The notes under the pieces were generated by a model. The model saw only the letters and a program-made list of their open reading frames with translations, had not been told where the DNA came from and did no database searches. Positions 1-7,441 of a stretch of DNA of 13,041 bases are shown piece by piece. The stretch's first letter is position 1, and each line of letters begins with the position of its first letter. Both the position numbers and the translations under genes were made by a program. Source of the DNA: Methylovulum sp. (GTDB lineage Bacteria; Pseudomonadota; Gammaproteobacteria; Methylococcales; Methylomonadaceae); NCBI GenBank assembly GCA_016919605.1, contig JACXTQ010000200.1, positions 1 through 13,041 of the forward strand, written 5' to 3'.

Positions 1-50
1 AGTCTCTACAGTGTGTTTTATTCCTGCACACAAGGTGTCATAGCCGCCCT

Positions 51-1349
51 TCAAACCTTCCCCACAAACCCCGTATCAGCCTTATTCCAAGGTGCGATAT
101 AAAACAACAGCAACATGCCCGGCAGGGTCAGCGCGAAGCACAGCCAGTAAAAATATTCCCAGCCTAGGGCTTCTATATGGAAGAACACGACATTAAACGC
201 GCCGATGTCGCCGCCTTCGACAAAATAGCCCGCCAGTGAGTTGGCGACGGTGCGGGGGGTGGCGGCAAGGCTGGAAAATAGGGCGAATTGGGTGGCGGCG
301 TAAGCGGGATGGGTGGTGGTGGCGACAAAGGCCACGAAAGCGGCGGTGCCTAAGCCCATGCCAAAACTTTCCAGAGCGATAACTACAGCTAGGCTGGCCA
401 AGTCATGCTCGGTGGTGGCCAGCCACGCGAAACCTAAAATGACCACCGCTTGCAACAGCCCAAAAATCCATAAGGCACGGTTGATGCCGATATAAACCAA
501 CCACGCCCCGCCTAAAATCCCTCCAGCAATACTCGCCCACAGCCCCGCATTTTTGGCAACAAGGCCAATTTCAGTTTTGCTGAAGCCTAAATCCAGATAA
601 AACGGGGTCAGTAAGGCACTCGCCATCGTGTCGCCCAATTTGTAAAAAAAGATGAATGCCAAAATCATCAGGGCATTTTTGACCCCTTGGCGTTGGAAAA
701 ACTCATGGAAGGGTTCGACAATGGCACTGCGCAGGGATTTGGGCGCATTGGCCGATGATAACGGCTCGGTTATGCAAAAGCTGAGGGCTATCCCAGGCAG
801 CATAAATAAAGCGGTGACGCTATAGACGATGGGCCAGGACACATGGTCGGCCAAGATCAGCGACAGGGAGCCGGGTACTAAGCTGGAGAGCTTATAGGCG
901 TTGACATGGATGACACTGCCCAAGCCTTGTTCCGAATCTTGCAACAGTTCGCGCCGGAACGCATCAATGGCGATGTCTTGGGTGGCGGACAAAAATGCGA
1001 CCGCCACCGCCAAGCCGATAATCAGGGGCAAATCGGTTTTGGGCGACAACCAGCCAAACACCGGCAAAATCATCAGCAAGCCCAGTTGCGTCATCAGCAT
1101 CCACGAACGCCGCCGCCCTAAGCTGAGGGTGTAGCGGTCACACAGCGGCGACCATAAGAACTTCCAAGTATAGGGCAGTTGGATGAGGGTCAACAGGCCT
1201 ATGGTCTTAAGATCAATCCCTGAGCTGTGAAACCATGCCGAGAACAGGTTGATGAGTATGTATAAAGGCAACCCGGAAGAGAACCCCGTTAAGATACAGA
1301 TAAGCAATCTGCGGTTGATGACGCGTGCGGGAAAGGTGCTGTTTGTCAT
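51..1349 (-). CDS. ampG: AmpG-family muropeptide permease (MFS transporter)
   Basis: The 432-residue product is a hydrophobic multi-span protein of the major facilitator superfamily. It carries AmpG landmarks: FSSGLP near residue 23, the segment IDLKTIG (45-51), KFLWSPLCDRY (63-73) followed by GRRRSW (78-83) in the loop between helices 2 and 3, and SATQDIAIDAFRREL near 121-135. AmpG imports anhydro-muropeptides (GlcNAc-anhydroMurNAc peptides) across the inner membrane for peptidoglycan recycling, and in some bacteria this feeds beta-lactamase induction. The E. coli protein is about 490 residues, so this one lacks some C-terminal sequence but looks complete. The start ATG at 1349 lies 49 nt downstream of the deacetylase stop with no terminator visible between, so co-transcription is likely. 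No strong Shine-Dalgarno is seen. Family assignment is firm; substrate is inferred from the family. Confidence 0.9.
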   Translation of the reverse strand: MTNSTFPARVINRRLLICILTGFSSGLPLYILINLFSAWFHSSGIDLKTIGLLTLIQLPYTWKFLWSPLCDRYTLSLGRRRSWMLMTQLGLLMILPVFGWLSPKTDLPLIIGLAVAVAFLSATQDIAIDAFRRELLQDSEQGLGSVIHVNAYKLSSLVPGSLSLILADHVSWPIVYSVTALFMLPGIALSFCITEPLSSANAPKSLRSAIVEPFHEFFQRQGVKNALMILAFIFFYKLGDTMASALLTPFYLDLGFSKTEIGLVAKNAGLWASIAGGILGGAWLVYIGINRALWIFGLLQAVVILGFAWLATTEHDLASLAVVIALESFGMGLGTAAFVAFVATTTHPAYAATQFALFSSLAATPRTVANSLAGYFVEGGDIGAFNVVFFHIEALGWEYFYWLCFALTLPGMLLLFYIAPWNKADTGFVGKV

Positions 1350-1398
1350 GCTGTTTTAAGGGTGATGGGCTGGAAGAGGTTCTTCAATGGGTAATGGC

Positions 1399-2706
1399 TT
1401 ATTCTGTGCCCTTACCAAACAATTTGTCATATTTTACATTATCATTGGGTTTTACCTCGTAACAACTGCTTGCGGTCACGGGGTCGCCCATTTGCAGCAA
1501 CTCACTGACTTTGACAAACTCATAACCTTGCTTGCGTAAGCCATCAATCACCTTAGGCAAGGCCTTGGCGGTGTTCCAGCCTCTGCCATTGGCATGGGCG
1601 ACAATAATAGACCCGGGTTTGGCTTGGCTTATTATCGTCCTGACGATAGCCTCCGCACTTTGGCTTTTGGCCGGATCGCCGGAAACGACATCCCATTGCA
1701 CAGGTGCCAAGCCTTGGCCACTGACGGCGGCCAAGGCCTCTGGGCTACAAGTTCCGTAAGGGAAACGGAAGACGCTGGGGAGAGGTGGGATGGATTGCGC
1801 CGCTTGTGCCTTAAACGGGGCGGCGCACGCTGAAGCCAATAAGCCATCTCTCAGTTGTTCATACTGTACCTGTGTCCAGCGAATTTGCTGTTGCAATTCT
1901 TCACCGCGTATCACCCGTAAATTGCCATGTGTCCACGCATGATTGCCCAGTTCAAACAATGGGTCGGCCATCAATTGTTGTGTCCTGTCAGGATGCGAGC
2001 GCATCCATTTGCCTCCTGTAAACAAGGTGGCTTTAACATGGCTGGCGCGTAAGAGATTGATGATTTCCGCATCATAGCCGGTTTTTTCATTCGCCTGCTC
2101 ACACAAATCAAAGGTGATGGCGAGGATTTTTTTATCGGCAGGCACCGCCACGGAGCGGATGGAGTGGCTTAAAGCCCCTATTGATGTGGGTGCTGGCGCG
2201 TTGGGGGCATCATAGGCGGGAGGGCTATGGTCGGCGGCGGTTTTATGGATGGCTTTTTCCTGCTTGTTGCCGCTCAGTTCCGCAGAAGTCCAACAGGCCG
2301 CCATAAGGGGGCTGGTTGGCGACGCTAAAGAGGTATTGCCCGATTGAAAGCCGGTAATCAACCAGCCTTGTTGGTCGGTGTTTGCCAAGGCCACCGTGCC
2401 ATAAAAATGACTGGTGCGGTTATTAGTTTTTTGAAATTTCACCTCCAGCAAAAATGTCGCCTGCCCGGCGGTGCAGGTTTGGGGCTGGACGCTAATGACC
2501 GTGGCATTTTTGATGTGCTGGCACTGTTTTTTATCATAGCCTTGGCGGAGCTTGCCGGCAATGTCGCAGTGTTGGTTATTGATGGCGGCATAAAAATCCC
2601 GCAAGGTATTTTCGGCACTGAGGCAAACGCCGTTATCGCCTGCCGATAAGGAGGCCGCAGAACAGCCCAATAACCCGCAGATAGACAATAAGATCAGTTT
2701 TTTCAT
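1399..2706 (-). CDS. Polysaccharide deacetylase (NodB-type) lipoprotein
   Basis: The 435-residue product starts with a lipoprotein signal (lipobox LLGC, Cys15). Residues about 25-125 form a region I do not recognise, then a Pro/Ala-rich linker (about 160-185) leads to a NodB-homology domain (about 190-405). Visible motifs: ITFDLCE (197-203) in place of the usual TFDDG, the metal-binding H256-A-W-T-H260, FRFPYGTC (313-320), QWDVVSGD (337-344) and IIVAHANGRGW (367-377). The family removes acyl groups from N- or O-acetylated glycans in a metal-dependent way. The first Asp (D200) and both His are kept, so activity is plausible. A lipid anchor would place it at the periplasmic face of a membrane, acting on peptidoglycan or exopolysaccharide. 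It probably forms an operon with the downstream ampG. Family is clear; glycan substrate is unknown. Confidence 0.85.
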   Translation of the reverse strand: MKKLILLSICGLLGCSAASLSAGDNGVCLSAENTLRDFYAAINNQHCDIAGKLRQGYDKKQCQHIKNATVISVQPQTCTAGQATFLLEVKFQKTNNRTSHFYGTVALANTDQQGWLITGFQSGNTSLASPTSPLMAACWTSAELSGNKQEKAIHKTAADHSPPAYDAPNAPAPTSIGALSHSIRSVAVPADKKILAITFDLCEQANEKTGYDAEIINLLRASHVKATLFTGGKWMRSHPDRTQQLMADPLFELGNHAWTHGNLRVIRGEELQQQIRWTQVQYEQLRDGLLASACAAPFKAQAAQSIPPLPSVFRFPYGTCSPEALAAVSGQGLAPVQWDVVSGDPAKSQSAEAIVRTIISQAKPGSIIVAHANGRGWNTAKALPKVIDGLRKQGYEFVKVSELLQMGDPVTASSCYEVKPNDNVKYDKLFGKGTE

Positions 2707-2949
2707 GGTGTTGATGTTTTTAGGGTGATAGCAAGCGGAGCCAGATACTTTTGCGCCATTTTATAACCGCGCAATAATCGTGAGGTCGTCCGATAAACCA
2801 TACATATTTTGCAGTATTAGAGGGGCGCAGCCTTTAGGGATGTAAAAAAATAAATACATAACAATTGGTTACAGTAAAAAATTGTGTGGCATGGTTACTG
2901 CCTAGTATGACTTAAGATTTTTTATTTTTATTCAATCTCAGGCTAAACC
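2707..2949. promoter_or_regulatory. Divergent intergenic region between deacetylase and cytochrome-porin genes
   Basis: This is a 243-base AT-rich spacer between two divergent genes, so it must hold promoters for both. The only promoter-like element I can make out is the sigma-54-type site at 2887-2902, reading toward the cytochrome gene. I see no convincing minus-strand sigma-70 pair. No small ORF with a good ribosome site is present. Confidence 0.6.
2887..2902 (+). promoter_or_regulatory. Candidate sigma-54 (-24/-12) promoter
   Basis: The sequence TGGCATGGTTACTGCC has the GG-N10-GC spacing of RpoN promoters (GG at 2888-2889, GC at 2900-2901). It matches the consensus TGGCACG-N4-TTGCA at about nine of twelve fixed positions. 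It lies about 48 bases upstream of the cytochrome-porin ATG at 2950, so transcription would start about 12 bases past the -12 element and leave a short leader. No enhancer-binding site could be recognised upstream. Promoter function is inferred from pattern only. Confidence 0.45.
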
Positions 2950-4308
2950 ATGCAAAATTTTCTAAAATCCTACTATCGACCCAGTTCGCTATTAATCACG
3001 TGGGTATTGCTGATGTCCGCGATTGTCCTTAGCATAACCGATGCCCAAGCGGTGCCGAGCTTTTCCAGACAAACAGGCGCAGCCTGTAGCCAATGCCATA
3101 CCCAATCGTTTGGCCCAAACCTGACCCCTTTTGGGCGGGATTTTAAGCTAGGCGGTTATACCATGACCGGCGGCAGTGGTGCCAACGCCAAACTCCCACC
3201 CATTAGCGCTATGATTGAAGGCTCTTTGACACACACTGACAAACCCCAAGATCCTGCTGCGTTTCAGCCTGGATACAGCAAAAACGACAACGTCACCTTT
3301 GACCAAGCCTCGTTATTTTATGCCGGGCGGATATTTGATAAGGTCGGAGCGTTCAGCCAATTTACTTATGACGGCTACGCCGATGGTGTGGCGTGGGATA
3401 ATGCCGATTTCCGTTTTGCCGATCAAACCGAAATCGCCGATACCCCAGTAACCTATGGTATCTCATTAAACAACAGCCCGACTGTGCAAGATTTGTGGAA
3501 TACCACTCCGGCATGGGGATTCCCTTATACAGGCTCTGGTGTACAACCGGGCATTGCCACGGCGGCGTTGATTGATGGCGGGCTTGGCACGTCACAAGTC
3601 GGTGGCGCGACCGCTTACACGATGATTAATAATCTGGTGTATCTGGAAGTCGGGGCGTATGATTCGTTCTCAAGAGACGTGCAACGCGGGTTGGCGGGGG
3701 CGTTAAGCGACTCGTTCATTAAATTGGCCGGCCCTGCCCCTTACTGGCGTACCGCCCTACAATATGACACCAAAGGCCATTTCTTTGCCGTGGGTCATTA
3801 CGGTATGAGCGCGGACGTGTCGCTACCGAACTCTTTTGGCGATGCCAGCAATGGCGCAGACCACTATACGGATGTCGCTTTCGATGCCACTTACCAGTAC
3901 ATGGCCAACCCCAAGCATATTTTTGAAGTCAAAACGACTTACATCTACGAAAACCAAAACCTGTCGGTTAGCCGCAGTGGCGGTTCCCGCAACACCGGCT
4001 TGCACACGTTTAAATTTAACACGGCGTATACCTTTGACCAAACCTATGGCGTGACCTTTGCCTATAATAAGCTGACCGGCTCCAGTAATAGCAATGTCTA
4101 TCCTGATTTTGCCTCGTATCAGCCTAACAGCGAATATTATACGGCGGAGCTGGTTTATGTGCCGTTTGGAAAAGCCAATTCGCTGATGAATCCGTGGCTT
4201 AACATACGCACTAGCTTGCAATATATTGGTTATTCGCAATTTGACGGTACTAGCCAATTTGTCAACGGCAACAACACCTTTATGGTTAATGGTTGGTTGG
4301 CGTTTTAA
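2950..4308 (+). CDS. Cyc2-like fused monoheme cytochrome c / outer-membrane porin
   Basis: The 452-residue product has a Sec signal peptide (hydrophobic 13-30, likely cleavage after AQA at 34). Just after it comes a single c-type heme site, C46-S-Q-C49-H50, inside the block PSFSRQTGAACSQCHT, then LTPFGRDFKLGGYT. This arrangement (RQTG, CxxCH, FGR-FKL-GYT) matches the N-terminus of Cyc2, the fused cytochrome-porin that iron-oxidising bacteria use to take electrons from outside the cell. Residues from about 65 on lack long hydrophobic helices, show alternating aromatic/polar stretches, and end in a terminal Phe, as expected for an outer-membrane beta-barrel. Length fits the Cyc2 range. The ribosome site is weak (AGG about nine bases before ATG). 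Actual iron oxidation is not shown; related barrels of unknown role exist in methanotrophs. Confidence 0.7.
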   Translation: MQNFLKSYYRPSSLLITWVLLMSAIVLSITDAQAVPSFSRQTGAACSQCHTQSFGPNLTPFGRDFKLGGYTMTGGSGANAKLPPISAMIEGSLTHTDKPQDPAAFQPGYSKNDNVTFDQASLFYAGRIFDKVGAFSQFTYDGYADGVAWDNADFRFADQTEIADTPVTYGISLNNSPTVQDLWNTTPAWGFPYTGSGVQPGIATAALIDGGLGTSQVGGATAYTMINNLVYLEVGAYDSFSRDVQRGLAGALSDSFIKLAGPAPYWRTALQYDTKGHFFAVGHYGMSADVSLPNSFGDASNGADHYTDVAFDATYQYMANPKHIFEVKTTYIYENQNLSVSRSGGSRNTGLHTFKFNTAYTFDQTYGVTFAYNKLTGSSNSNVYPDFASYQPNSEYYTAELVYVPFGKANSLMNPWLNIRTSLQYIGYSQFDGTSQFVNGNNTFMVNGWLAF

Positions 4309-4321
4309 CGACGGGGTTTGT

Positions 4322-4344
4322 CGCCAGCAGGGGGTTAGCTGGCG
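4322..4344 (+). terminator. Hairpin just after the cytochrome-porin stop
   Basis: A perfect 7-bp stem (CGCCAGC 4322-4328 with GCTGGCG 4338-4344) encloses a 9-base loop, 13 bases past the stop codon. No T-run follows, so it may be a weak or factor-assisted terminator, or a 3'-end stabilising hairpin, rather than a classical intrinsic terminator. Confidence 0.35.
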
Positions 4345-4423
4345 GGTAGCTATAGATAACTATCCACCGCCTTATCGCCTCCCAAGAATACGGAACCCTT
4401 GGCATAAAAAACTATCCACACTG

Positions 4424-4504
4424 ACTTAAGGCAGGATAAGTTAAAGTGTCGGTAATAGGCCTATCGTGAGCGGCTTAGCTTATCTTGCCTTTCTTGCCTT
4501 AAGT
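4424..4504. repeat. Imperfect inverted repeat in the intergenic spacer
   Basis: The left arm ACTTAAGGCAGGATAAG (4424-4440) can pair with CTTATC and TGCCTTAAGT in the right arm (4479-4504). The right arm holds an internal near-duplicate (CTTGCCT twice) that makes a bulge. Between the arms lies a 10-bp palindrome, ATAGGCCTAT (4455-4464). The 262-base spacer 4309-4570 contains no gene I can support. This structure and the hairpin at 4322 are its main contents, so it may be a regulatory leader for the downstream heme protein or a decayed repeat. Confidence 0.4.
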
Positions 4505-4570
4505 GGGTAGGCAAAACTGTTATTCCCCCACTCCCGCATAACCTTTTTATTCCCCTCTTCAGGCATCATC

Positions 4571-5311
4571 ATGGCTCCAGAACGTTTTAGACGCTTTAAA
4601 GACATTTCCGTCAGTGAACGCATTTTAAACACCGTGTTCCTGCTTACTATTGGGTTAGGTTATTTAGCGGCCTTGGCCAACCTCTACTACACCCATCAAG
4701 GGCTAGATGGCAAAGCCGGCTTATCGATAGAAGATGTGGTCATCAGTTACCACGGTTCGACCACCCAAACCCGCTTAGGGACAGCGATTAAAGGCATCAT
4801 GAAACCTAATCTACGGTATTCCAGTGATGAACAGGTGATTTTAGAATGGATACGCGCAGGGGCTGATGAGTCTGGCTATGATGAAAAAATAGCCCCGATC
4901 TTAAACCGTGATTGCGTTATTTGCCATACGCCCAGCATCAACCCGACCTTACCCGATTTGACCAATTACAAAGGCGTATCAGAAGTCGCGCACGGCGGCG
5001 GCGCGACCATACCGACCTTGGTGCGGGTCTCGCACATCCATTTGTTTGGCATCGCTTTTATATTGTTTTTTATCGGCAAAATCTTTTTGCTGTGCGACAT
5101 TAACATGTACCTGAAAAGAGTGGCCGTAGTGATCCCGTTTGCCGCCATGCTATTGGATGTGGTGTCGTGGTTTATCACCAAATCCACGCCGTCTTTCGCG
5201 TATGTGGTAGTTATCAGCGGCACGTTAATGGGCATCTCGATGGGCTTGCAGATTGTCGTCAGCATTTACCAGATGTGGTTTCATTCGCGTAAAACCGACG
5301 TGGGTTGCTAA
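4571..5311 (+). CDS. Inner-membrane monoheme c-type cytochrome-like protein, function unknown
   Basis: The 246-residue product has one N-terminal membrane helix (about 20-38), a periplasmic-size segment (about 40-150) bearing a c-type heme site C115-V-I-C118-H119, and three further hydrophobic helices (about 154-176, 183-201 and 208-232). S154-H155-I-H157 sits at the start of the second helix, so a membrane heme with His ligands is conceivable. I do not know a named function. It looks like a small membrane-anchored redox carrier. It lies 262 bases downstream of the Cyc2-like gene on the same strand, and both carry a single heme motif, which suggests they act in one electron path. Only a weak AGG precedes the ATG. 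The CxxCH and helices are seen directly; the electron-transfer role is inferred. Confidence 0.7.
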   Translation: MAPERFRRFKDISVSERILNTVFLLTIGLGYLAALANLYYTHQGLDGKAGLSIEDVVISYHGSTTQTRLGTAIKGIMKPNLRYSSDEQVILEWIRAGADESGYDEKIAPILNRDCVICHTPSINPTLPDLTNYKGVSEVAHGGGATIPTLVRVSHIHLFGIAFILFFIGKIFLLCDINMYLKRVAVVIPFAAMLLDVVSWFITKSTPSFAYVVVISGTLMGISMGLQIVVSIYQMWFHSRKTDVGC

Positions 5312-5331
5312 GCTAAGAAGTCTTGGGATTT

Positions 5332-5366
5332 ACCACGAAGTGTTTGCGTATGCACCGCTTCGTGGT
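5332..5366. terminator. Hairpin between convergent genes
   Basis: A perfect 9-bp stem (ACCACGAAG 5332-5340 with CTTCGTGGT 5358-5366) encloses a 17-base loop. It lies between the ends of the plus-strand heme protein gene and the minus-strand lipoprotein gene. Neither side has a clear T-run, so a bidirectional terminator is plausible but not strong. Confidence 0.45.
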
Positions 5367-5401
5367 GGTTGGCTGTCTTGTCGGTGCAAAGCGCGGCCCG
5401 C

Positions 5402-5707
5402 TTATTTGGCAGGGTCTTCCCGCACAGCATCGCCCGCTTCGGGATTAGGTATTCCCGCATCATTGTCATACTGCTCGGAGTCTCTGTCGGGTACGGGCTG
5501 GGGGTCTTTACCCGTGGCATCCAAATCTTCCGCCGCATCTTGTGCGTCATGGTTGACAGGGGCTGGCTGTGCAGTCCGTGCCGACAACTTAGGCTCCACT
5601 GCCTTAGTAGGTTGCTCGGTGGTGTCTGGGTTGGTTTCGGCATCATCACAGCCGGACAAACACAGCAGCAGGGTCAAGGCTATTATGAGGCCAGATAAGA
5701 ATTTCAT
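5402..5707 (-). CDS. Small acidic lipoprotein, function unknown
   Basis: The 101-residue product has a short charged N-terminus, a hydrophobic stretch (5-16) and the lipobox LSGC with Cys20 as the lipidation site. The mature part is low-complexity, rich in Asp, Glu, Pro, Ala and Thr, and probably disordered. Asp at +2 after the Cys would, by the E. coli Lol rule, favour inner-membrane retention, though that rule varies between species. The start ATG at 5707 is supported by a GGGAG ribosome site about six bases upstream and by the immediate signal peptide. Overlapping open frames on both strands lack these signals. It may follow the SEC-C protein gene in one transcript (80-base gap). No family is recognised. 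Confidence 0.75.
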   Translation of the reverse strand: MKFLSGLIIALTLLLCLSGCDDAETNPDTTEQPTKAVEPKLSARTAQPAPVNHDAQDAAEDLDATGKDPQPVPDRDSEQYDNDAGIPNPEAGDAVREDPAK

Positions 5708-5787
5708 ACGGTGCTCCCTTAAAGAAGTCGCTTAAACCGCCCATAGCCCAAAAGGCCGCCACTGACGGATTAAGCCGATAGCAGAGC

Positions 5788-6537
5788 TTAGGCGGCTCCA
5801 CAGCATTTTTTATATTTCTTGCCGCTACCGCAATGGCAAGGGTCGTTACGGCCTAACTTAAGCGTATTGACAACGGGCGTGGCCGCCGCTTTCGGCGCGT
5901 TTGCCAACATCACTTTAGTGCCATAAATTTGCAGGGTTTTCACGGCAATCGGCACGTTAGGGAACAAGGAGGCGGCCAGCATATCATCGTTGGCTTCTTC
6001 GCCTTGTTCGATAATCAGCTTCTTAAGTTCGGCGATTTTCGCCTTATCAAACGTGCTGAAATCTTTGGTTATCATGCACATAAACAGCTTGGCACTATTG
6101 CGGATAGCCAGCAAATCATGATCGTTAGCTCTTAAGCGTTCGCTTTTTTTGCCAAACCAGAACTCTTCGTTAATCAACAAGCCAATATAAAAACCTTGGC
6201 ACCAGCCGTAAGCAGCTTCCGCCATCGCATCATCAAGCTGGTCAAAATCGTAGGGGAAGCTTAACTGGTTGTTTACAAACAACTCGTGGTACGCCTCATG
6301 CACGGCGGCAGCGGCGGTGTCCAGGCCATTGATTTGGTTTTCGGTCAAAGGGGGGCGTTCGCCATAAAAAAGAGCCGATAGCCAGACTAACGGATTGTTT
6401 TTATTAGGCGTAATCATTTGTGCATAGAACAGGCCACGGATTTCATCGAGGCCCAGATGCTTTTCCTCGTCAACAATATCGGCCAGACAATTTTCTAAGC
6501 TGAGCTCGAGGTCGTTCAATAAAGTCTTGTCAATCAT
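5788..6537 (-). CDS. YecA/UPF0149-like protein with C-terminal SEC-C zinc motif
   Basis: The 249-residue soluble, mostly helical product has an N-terminal region resembling the YgfB/YecA (UPF0149) family, with W-LSALFYGE near 52-60 and a GWCQGFYIG block near 111-119. It ends in a SEC-C motif, GRNDPCHCGSGKKYKKCCG (229-247), in which C234, C236, C245 and C246 can bind zinc. SEC-C motifs also occur at the C-terminus of SecA, where they bind SecB and ribosomes; YecA-type proteins are reported to contact SecA or ribosomes, but the role of this one is unknown. It lies 83 bases after an unrecognised 180-residue gene and before a lipoprotein gene, all on one strand. The zinc motif is certain; the N-terminal family call is less so. 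Confidence 0.8.
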   Translation of the reverse strand: MIDKTLLNDLELSLENCLADIVDEEKHLGLDEIRGLFYAQMITPNKNNPLVWLSALFYGERPPLTENQINGLDTAAAAVHEAYHELFVNNQLSFPYDFDQLDDAMAEAAYGWCQGFYIGLLINEEFWFGKKSERLRANDHDLLAIRNSAKLFMCMITKDFSTFDKAKIAELKKLIIEQGEEANDDMLAASLFPNVPIAVKTLQIYGTKVMLANAPKAAATPVVNTLKLGRNDPCHCGSGKKYKKCCGAA

Positions 6538-6572
6538 AAGTAGTTGTTTTAATTATTATAAGTGTGTTAAAA

Positions 6573-6609
6573 GTTACGGCCTGCAAGGCCAATCCCCCTG
6601 CCGCGTAAC
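6573..6609 (-). terminator. Possible intrinsic terminator after the 180-residue gene
   Basis: Read on the minus strand, GTTAC (6609-6605) plus GGC can pair with GCC plus GTAAC (6577-6573), with a small bulge, and TTTT follows directly. An inner alternative hairpin, GGCCT-gca-AGGCC, lies at 6578-6590. It starts 12 bases after the stop of the 180-residue gene and ends 36 bases before the SEC-C gene. It would limit read-through between them. Confidence 0.4.
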
Positions 6610-6620
6610 CTATCAATAGT

Positions 6621-7163
6621 TTATTGCAGGGTGGGTTTTGAATACAAATTATTAAACAAACGCACCACCACAAACAGCATGGTTTTGGCCAAATCTACCG
6701 TGCTCTCGTCATTTTGGTTATCCGCTGCCAAATCATCAACGCCTTCGTTTAAAAACTGCAATAACGCGTTTTGCTGCACTTCGCCCGGCTTAGGCTTAAA
6801 AAAATCTTCCTTCATGCGTTGGCTGCGTTTGTCATTGATAAAACGGCCTTCCATCAACGGCTTCAGCTCCTTATCGAGCAGCCCCGCTTGCCTTTCCATC
6901 CACGTCGGGTCATCTTTGTATTTGGGCAGGTTGCCAAACACTTTTTTATAAACACAGGCGATGTCAAAGCATAAATCCATAAACAAATTCGCCATGTCTT
7001 CATTGCGCTCGGCAATAATCGACGGGAACGTTTTGAAAATGGTTTGGAAAAACATCGGCTGGTCAATCTCAAGCTGGATCATCAGGCGCTTACCGCTCTC
7101 CTGATCCATGCTCCTGGCATATTCCAGAGCTTGGTAAAGCTCTTGTGTGTAAAGTACGTGCAT
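6621..7163 (-). CDS. Hypothetical soluble protein, 180 residues
   Basis: I do not recognise this family. The product is a charged, probably all-helical cytoplasmic protein without signal peptide or membrane helix. Visible stretches include an N-terminal LYTQELYQALEYARS, an aromatic/Met-rich middle (PMFFQTIFKTFPSI, then MANLFMDLCFDIACVYKKVFG) and a C-terminal hydrophobic helix, LAKTMLFVVVRLFNNLY. The start ATG at 7163 has a good AGGA ribosome site about eight bases upstream. It is the first gene of the minus-strand run that continues to the SEC-C protein and lipoprotein, separated from them by a hairpin. It is divergent from the nitrilase-like gene. No catalytic motif stands out. Confidence 0.75.
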   Translation of the reverse strand: MHVLYTQELYQALEYARSMDQESGKRLMIQLEIDQPMFFQTIFKTFPSIIAERNEDMANLFMDLCFDIACVYKKVFGNLPKYKDDPTWMERQAGLLDKELKPLMEGRFINDKRSQRMKEDFFKPKPGEVQQNALLQFLNEGVDDLAADNQNDESTVDLAKTMLFVVVRLFNNLYSKPTLQ

Positions 7164-7441
7164 CTTTGTCCTGTGATTTATCGGTAAAATAAACCGCTAT
7201 CATATCATGATGGACGAGGTTTGCTGGGCAGGGAAAGATAGAAATATCCAGTTGTGACATCAGCAAAAATCAAACGTCCGCCAAATGAGCGGGTATTTAA
7301 AATGGTGCTATCTGTCCGGCAATAGCTCCACATTAGCAAGCACAGCGCTGAGGTAGCCAAAACCGATGACCTATGGTAGCGTAAGCGCAAAATAAGGCAT
7401 ATTACCCAGCGACCCGATAAAAAAACAAGGCGGATAATCTA
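7164..7441. promoter_or_regulatory. Divergent intergenic region upstream of the accessory block
   Basis: This is a 278-base spacer between two divergent genes. It holds an 8-bp palindrome, ATCATGAT (7204-7211), and a TATGAT that could be a -10 for the minus-strand gene, but no matching -35. A 61-codon minus-strand frame inside it has no ribosome site and is not credited. The ribosome site for the plus-strand gene is weak (AAGG about 11 bases before the ATG at 7442). No clear operator repeat for the block's own winged-helix protein was found. Confidence 0.4.

Noticed and set aside
11..31. GTGTG/CACAC short hairpin after ampG
   Set aside because: A five-base stem without a T-run is too weak to call a terminator.
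3823..4257. 144-codon open frame antisense to the cytochrome-porin
   Set aside because: Composition is that of an antisense shadow and it lies fully inside a well-supported gene.
5253..5735. 160-codon plus-strand open frame (and other frames) over the small lipoprotein gene
   Set aside because: No ribosome site, low-complexity Ser/Arg/Ala composition typical of shadow translation, and the minus-strand frame has a lipobox and Shine-Dalgarno.
7205..7390. 61-codon minus-strand frame in the divergent spacer
   Set aside because: No ribosome site, no recognisable domain, and it occupies the region needed for promoters.
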